From NCBI GenBank assembly GCA_020631475.1, contig JAHDHE010000014.1, positions 1 through 35,386 on the forward strand: a DNA stretch of 35,386 nucleotides. Direction: 5' to 3'. This stretch comes from Tenacibaculum sp. (GTDB lineage Bacteria; Bacteroidota; Bacteroidia; Flavobacteriales; Flavobacteriaceae). The stretch's first letter is position 1, and each line of letters starts with the position of its first letter. Made by a program: the position numbers and the translations under genes. The notes under the pieces were generated by a model. The model was not told the DNA's origin, searched no databases, and was given only the letters and a program-made list of their open reading frames with translations. This document shows positions 31,343 to 35,386 of this stretch, one piece after another.

Positions 31343-33292
31343 TTAATTATTTACTTTAACGTTACCTGAACCTTTAACTATGTAAAAATAAGATCTTCTG
31401 TTTTTTTGATGTTCTTCTTCTGAACATTTTGATTGATTTTCATCATCACAATTATTTAATAACTGATCTTCTCCATAACCAATAGCGCTTTCTATCCTAT
31501 CTGCTGAAATGCCTCTAGACAATATATAATCTCTTGTAGATTTTGCTCTATTATCTGACAGTTTTCTATTGTATTGTTTAGTTCCTCTACTATCGGTATG
31601 AGATTCTATTTTTATTACCATTTCTGGGTGGTTTTTCATAACCGTTACAATATGTTCTAATTCATACTCTGCATCTTCACGAATATTATACAAATCGAAA
31701 TCGAAATAAATAGGATTTATTACTATTTGATCTTCTACAATTAATGATTCTAATTGTAAATTAGCTATAACAGATTGCTTATTTATATCAAGGGTTTTGG
31801 TGTCTTTTTGAACATTTCTGTAATCTTTTTTTGATACTGCAATTGTAAATTTTTTCTCACAATCGATAGTTTCAAAAATATAACTACCATCATCATTTGT
31901 ATCGAATTTTGCTATTGGCTCTCCATTTTCATCTATTAAACGTACTTGAGCTGCTGGTATTGGTTCCCCTGTTTTTGCATTGGTAATAACTCCTTCTATG
32001 TTTTCTTTACATCGATAAATCATAAAACTATAAATATCATCGTCACCTTTACCACCTTTTCTGTTTGATGAGAAAAATCCACTGCCTTTATCTTTATCAA
32101 TAACAAATGCAAAATCATCTAAAGGTCCGTTTACTGGCGTACCTAAATTAACAGGTTTTGTGTATTGATTGTTGTTTATTTTTGATTCGAAGATATCTAA
32201 TGCTCCTAAACCTATATGTCCGTCTGAAGCAAAATATAAGGTGTTATCTGAAGCTATGTATGGAAACATTTCTCGAGATTCGGTGTTAATGGTTGCTCCT
32301 AAATTTTCTGGAGCTCCGTAGGTATCGTTTTCTAATATTTGTACTTTATATAAATCTGTTCCTCCTATACCTCCTGGCATATCAGAAACAAAATATAACA
32401 TACTCTCATCTGAACTTAAGGCTGGATGACCACATGAAAAATCGTCTGAATTAAATGGTAATTCTTTAATATTATCCCATTTATCATCTTCATTCTTTGT
32501 CGCTTTAAATATTTTTAAATGGGTTACTTGATTATCATCTCCTTTTAAATTATCTCCATCGTAGTTATCTCTTGTAAAATACATTGTTTTACCATCTGAA
32601 GTAAATATAGCATTAGATTCATGGTAACGTGTACTTACTCCTTCTATTTTTTCAGGATCTTCTACATCTAAAATTTTATTAGCAATATCAAAACTTTCTT
32701 TTGCTGAATAAATATTTAAAAATGGTTGCTTATTCCATTGGTATAACTTCTTATCGTATTTTGTTCCTGTTGGTTTGGTTGAAGCGAAATATAATTTACC
32801 TTCATATATAAAACCTCCAAAATCTGAAAACTTTGTGTTAGTTGCTAAATTAGTAATGTTTACATACGTTTTTTTTCTATTGGTATAGTCTACAAAATAA
32901 TCAGTATTTCGTTCTAGGTCTTTTACGCGACTATCGGCTTCTTTTAATTGTTTTAATTTTAATAACCATTGATCTGACTCTTTTACTTTACCATTACTTT
33001 TTAAAGTTTGTGCATAGCGAAAAATATGATCGGGTGAGGCGAATGCTTCGTATTTATTCATTAATTCTTCATACCATTTCTCTGCTTTTTCTGACTCTAT
33101 ATTATAATAATAAGAATCTGCTAATCGGCTTACAACTAGTTTTGATGTATCTCCTCTTTTATATAACTCATCGTATAGTTCTGCTGCTTTTTTATAAGCA
33201 AACTCTTTAAAATATCTGTCTGCTGCATATTTGCGTTGTGAGTAACCTACAACAGTAAATAGTAATAATATATATAGTATAGTTTTTTTCAT
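31343..33292 (-). CDS. PorE-like protein: TPR, PD40 propeller, CarboxypepD-regulatory-like and OmpA domains
   Basis: This 649-aa exported protein has a signal peptide (1-19, MKKTILYILLLFTVVGYSQ). In order: TPR-like helices (about 20-120), a PD40/WD40 beta-propeller (about 150-420, with repeats such as HPALSSDESMLYFVSDMPGG and MFPYIASDNTLYFASDGHIG), a carboxypeptidase-regulatory-like domain (about 432-510), and a C-terminal OmpA peptidoglycan-binding domain (about 525-640, IESHTDSRGTKQYNRKLSDNRA). The same four-part order is known from PorE, which ties the T9SS to peptidoglycan. Many flavobacteria carry several paralogues next to sprF-like genes, so this may be a paralogue dedicated to the adhesin. 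It lies 11 bp after sprF. Confidence 0.87.
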   Translation of the reverse strand: MKKTILYILLLFTVVGYSQRKYAADRYFKEFAYKKAAELYDELYKRGDTSKLVVSRLADSYYYNIESEKAEKWYEELMNKYEAFASPDHIFRYAQTLKSNGKVKESDQWLLKLKQLKEADSRVKDLERNTDYFVDYTNRKKTYVNITNLATNTKFSDFGGFIYEGKLYFASTKPTGTKYDKKLYQWNKQPFLNIYSAKESFDIANKILDVEDPEKIEGVSTRYHESNAIFTSDGKTMYFTRDNYDGDNLKGDDNQVTHLKIFKATKNEDDKWDNIKELPFNSDDFSCGHPALSSDESMLYFVSDMPGGIGGTDLYKVQILENDTYGAPENLGATINTESREMFPYIASDNTLYFASDGHIGLGALDIFESKINNNQYTKPVNLGTPVNGPLDDFAFVIDKDKGSGFFSSNRKGGKGDDDIYSFMIYRCKENIEGVITNAKTGEPIPAAQVRLIDENGEPIAKFDTNDDGSYIFETIDCEKKFTIAVSKKDYRNVQKDTKTLDINKQSVIANLQLESLIVEDQIVINPIYFDFDLYNIREDAEYELEHIVTVMKNHPEMVIKIESHTDSRGTKQYNRKLSDNRAKSTRDYILSRGISADRIESAIGYGEDQLLNNCDDENQSKCSEEEHQKNRRSYFYIVKGSGNVKVNN

Positions 33293-33303
33293 GTGCTGTT
33301 GTT

Positions 33304-34227
33304 TTAAAAGAATCTTGGTGATTTCATTACTTGTTTAAACACTTCGTATCGCAACATTAATTCGTATGTTCCTGAATTGTAATTGCTGTAGTTAGAAGTT
33401 GTTAAATCATAAGCAAAGCCTATATACAAACTTCTTTTTGCTTGAAAACCTAGTAAAGCACTTAAAGAATCATCCCATCTCCATGCTAAACCTGCAGTGA
33501 ATTTTTCATTGAATAAAAAATTTGCAGAAACATCTATTGATAATGGTGCTCCATTTACTACTTTAGCTAAGGCTGCTGGTTTAAATTTAAGGTCTTCACT
33601 TAAGTCAAAAACATATCCAGCAATAGCAAAGAAATGCATACGTTCTTCTGCAACATCTCCTCCATTTCTTGTATCATCATAATGCTCAGTTCTTAAAATA
33701 TTTGGAACTGCTAAACCAACATACCATTTAGGTTTATGAAAGTAAACTCCTGCTCCTATTGTAGGTAAAAATCTACTTACATTCCGTGATAAATCTGCAT
33801 CTGGGTTTTGGTGAATTCCTTTACTCCAATCAATACTTAAATGCCTTCCACCTAATTTTAAACCAAAAGCTAGATTACCTTCATCGCTTGTGCGAACTGT
33901 ATAAGAAACATTAGCGTCTAAATAGATTTCATTGGATGGTCCAATTCTATCATTAGTTAAATTTATTCCTAAACCAACCCCACTATAACCTAATGGTGTA
34001 TCGTAACTTAAGGTTTGAGTATCTGGTGCTCCGTCTAAACCAACCCATTGTGTTCTTCCTAAGGCTGTTATTGTAGTATGTCCTCTTGAACCTACATAAG
34101 CAGGGTTTACACTCATGGTGTTATACATATACTGTGTATATTGAGGATCTTGCTGTGAATAAATAACTCCAGATAGCATTATTAATACTACCAGAGTTAT
34201 TTTTAAATGAGATTTAAGCTTATTCAT
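33304..34227 (-). CDS. PorP/SprF-family type IX secretion membrane protein
   Basis: This 307-aa outer-membrane protein has a signal peptide ending YSQ and then QDPQYTQYMYNTMSVNPAYVGSRG, the family hallmark. Alternating beta-strand patterns follow to the C-terminus, where LRYEVF... ends the barrel. PorP/SprF proteins act as partner porins that help a given T9SS substrate with a type-B C-terminal domain reach or stay at the surface. Here that substrate is the adhesin gene 37 bp upstream. The symbol is left open because paralogues are many. Confidence 0.93.
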   Translation of the reverse strand: MNKLKSHLKITLVVLIMLSGVIYSQQDPQYTQYMYNTMSVNPAYVGSRGHTTITALGRTQWVGLDGAPDTQTLSYDTPLGYSGVGLGINLTNDRIGPSNEIYLDANVSYTVRTSDEGNLAFGLKLGGRHLSIDWSKGIHQNPDADLSRNVSRFLPTIGAGVYFHKPKWYVGLAVPNILRTEHYDDTRNGGDVAEERMHFFAIAGYVFDLSEDLKFKPAALAKVVNGAPLSIDVSANFLFNEKFTAGLAWRWDDSLSALLGFQAKRSLYIGFAYDLTTSNYSNYNSGTYELMLRYEVFKQVMKSPRFF

Positions 34228-34264
34228 TTGATTAATTTTTCTCTTAATTATTTACAATTATTTT

Positions 34265-35386
34265 TTATCTATTTATATATAACCATCCTGATGTAGGCTC
34301 TGAACCATCACCTAGATTTAATACATAATAATAAGTTCCAACTGGCAATTTAACATCTTTTTCAATAGTAACTCTACCGTTAGAAATACCTACAAATGAA
34401 ACATCTTTATTATTATATCCTGAGGCTTTATAAACCGTATTACCCCATCTATTATAAATTTCAATAGTATTATTTGGGTAGTTCTCAATACAATTAATAA
34501 CGAATGTATCATTATCACCATCTCCATTTGGAGTAAACTCGTTAAATACTGTTAAACAAATAGGTGTTACTTCTGCTGTTGCTGAATCGTTTGAGTTATT
34601 TGTATCAAATTGATCTACATTACCAACAGAAACTACGTTTAAATAATCTCCTGACGGATTCACTTTAACTGTTAATTGTAATTCTACAGTTTGTCCTGAA
34701 GTTAATGTACCTACCTGCCATTCTCCAGAAACATTATTATATGTCCCTAAAGTAGCATTAGAAGAAATATATTCATATCCTGAAGGTAATGGTTCATTAA
34801 TTACTACTCCAGTTGCAATTCCAGGTCCGTTGTTAATTAAAGTAATTGTAAATACAACTGTTGATTCAGCTTGAGGTTTATCTTTATTAACTGTTTTAGT
34901 TAAAGCTAAATCTACAGGAATAGCAGTTATTTCTGCTGTATCATAATCATTTTCTGATATATCATTATTACCTGGTGTACTATCTGGATCATATTGATCA
35001 CTTTCCATTACCTGAGCTATATTCAAATATTCATCTGCTGCTCCAGTTGGTGCATTTACTGTTGCTTGATAAGTTAATAGTATATTATTTGAACTACCTA
35101 CTTGAACTGTTAAGCCACTCCATGTAATAGTATTTCCAGTTAAGGTTCCTCCATTACTTATATTAGTAATATTACTGTATCCGCTTGGTAATACATCATC
35201 AACTCTTACGTTAGTTGCGTCGCTTGGTCCTGCGTTACTTAATGCTACAGTAAATGTTACAATATCTCCAACAGTAGCACTAGTATCACTAATAGATTTT
35301 GTAAGACTTAAATTAGCTACTTGTGGTACGATTACTTCGCTATCTTCATCATCTTCACTTTGATCGCCATCGTCGTTGTTTGGTGT
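34265..35386 (-). CDS. DUF11-repeat surface adhesin with gliding-motility-associated C-terminal domain (partial)
   Basis: The frame is open to the window edge, giving at least 373 residues; the true start lies to the right, and the TTG at 35026 sits inside a domain and is not a start. Seen from the N-terminal side are an acidic linker (EDDEDSEVIVPQVA), a DUF11 repeat (LSLTKSISDTSATVGDIVTF to about 120), a second DUF11 repeat (VDLALTKTVNKDKPQAE to about 275), and the type-B T9SS domain from LTVFNEFTPNGDGDNDTF with IEIYNRWGNTVYK and GTYYYVLNLGDG near the end. This domain sends the protein through the type IX system. Such proteins can be very large, so a long repetitive upstream part is likely. 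Confidence 0.93.
   Translation of the reverse strand, partial: TPNNDDGDQSEDDEDSEVIVPQVANLSLTKSISDTSATVGDIVTFTVALSNAGPSDATNVRVDDVLPSGYSNITNISNGGTLTGNTITWSGLTVQVGSSNNILLTYQATVNAPTGAADEYLNIAQVMESDQYDPDSTPGNNDISENDYDTAEITAIPVDLALTKTVNKDKPQAESTVVFTITLINNGPGIATGVVINEPLPSGYEYISSNATLGTYNNVSGEWQVGTLTSGQTVELQLTVKVNPSGDYLNVVSVGNVDQFDTNNSNDSATAEVTPICLTVFNEFTPNGDGDNDTFVINCIENYPNNTIEIYNRWGNTVYKASGYNNKDVSFVGISNGRVTIEKDVKLPVGTYYYVLNLGDGSEPTSGWLYINR

Noticed and set aside
35024-35026. TTG as a possible start for the adhesin gene
   Set aside because: The same frame continues without a stop to the window edge and encodes another DUF11 repeat, so the codon is internal Leu.

Overview
The window reads as chromosome from an AT-rich member of the Bacteroidetes, most likely a marine-type Flavobacteriaceae related to Tenacibaculum or Polaribacter. 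The support is: type IX secretion and gliding genes (sprE/porW, gldH, sprF/porP, a PorE-like OmpA protein, an adhesin with a gliding-motility-associated C-terminus), many lipoproteins with a Bacteroidetes-style lipobox, families almost confined to the phylum (DUF4837, DUF5687), and a -7 element of the form TAnnTTTG ahead of atpB. Genus is a guess. All but one of the 35 genes lie on the minus strand, so transcription runs from high to low coordinates.

Layout. 1-55: the end of an IS3-type insertion sequence that continues leftward out of the window. 146-5214: an ATP synthase block transcribed atpB-atpE-atpF-atpH-atpA-atpG, with no atpD or atpC nearby and with hairpins in two intergenic gaps. 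5351-8580: two small membrane proteins of the AtpI/AtpZ kind, a bactofilin, and the gliding/T9SS lipoprotein SprE(PorW), packed as one unit ahead of the ATP synthase promoter. 8672-10858: a two-gene ABC exporter. 10973-11473: a DUF1761 membrane protein. 11568-17120: a tightly packed run scoA - four-helix-bundle gene - scoB - two paralogous small membrane proteins - xth - a LysM lytic transglycosylase - DUF4837 lipoprotein. 17218-21440: ricT-gldH-PBP1A, coupled by overlaps. 21719-23407: glnS. 23509-26754: a secreted intradiol dioxygenase, an uncharacterised lipoprotein, YceI, and a divergent AraC regulator (the only plus-strand gene). 26808-31219: M1 peptidase, S8 protease and MBL hydrolase. 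31343-35386: PorE-like protein, SprF/PorP and the C-terminal part of a DUF11-repeat adhesin that runs off the right edge.

How the parts work together. Three separate places contribute to the cell surface and T9SS/gliding machinery (sprE, gldH, and the adhesin-sprF-PorE module). The PBP1A and the LysM transglycosylase build and cut the peptidoglycan. ScoAB would feed ketone-body or acetoacetate carbon into acetyl-CoA, and the ATP synthase closes the energy chain, although its beta and epsilon subunits must be encoded elsewhere.

Most of the window is ordinary core genome. The spots most worth a second look are the four-helix-bundle gene inserted in the scoAB operon between arms of a 29-bp imperfect inverted repeat, the long hairpin that ends six bases before the sprE start codon, the hairpins inside the ATP synthase operon, and the lipoprotein at 24269-25132 with an ExxHxxxH signature of unknown function. 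No CRISPR array, tRNA, rRNA or clear prophage was seen, and no gap without a gene exceeds 300 bases (the largest is 21441-21718).
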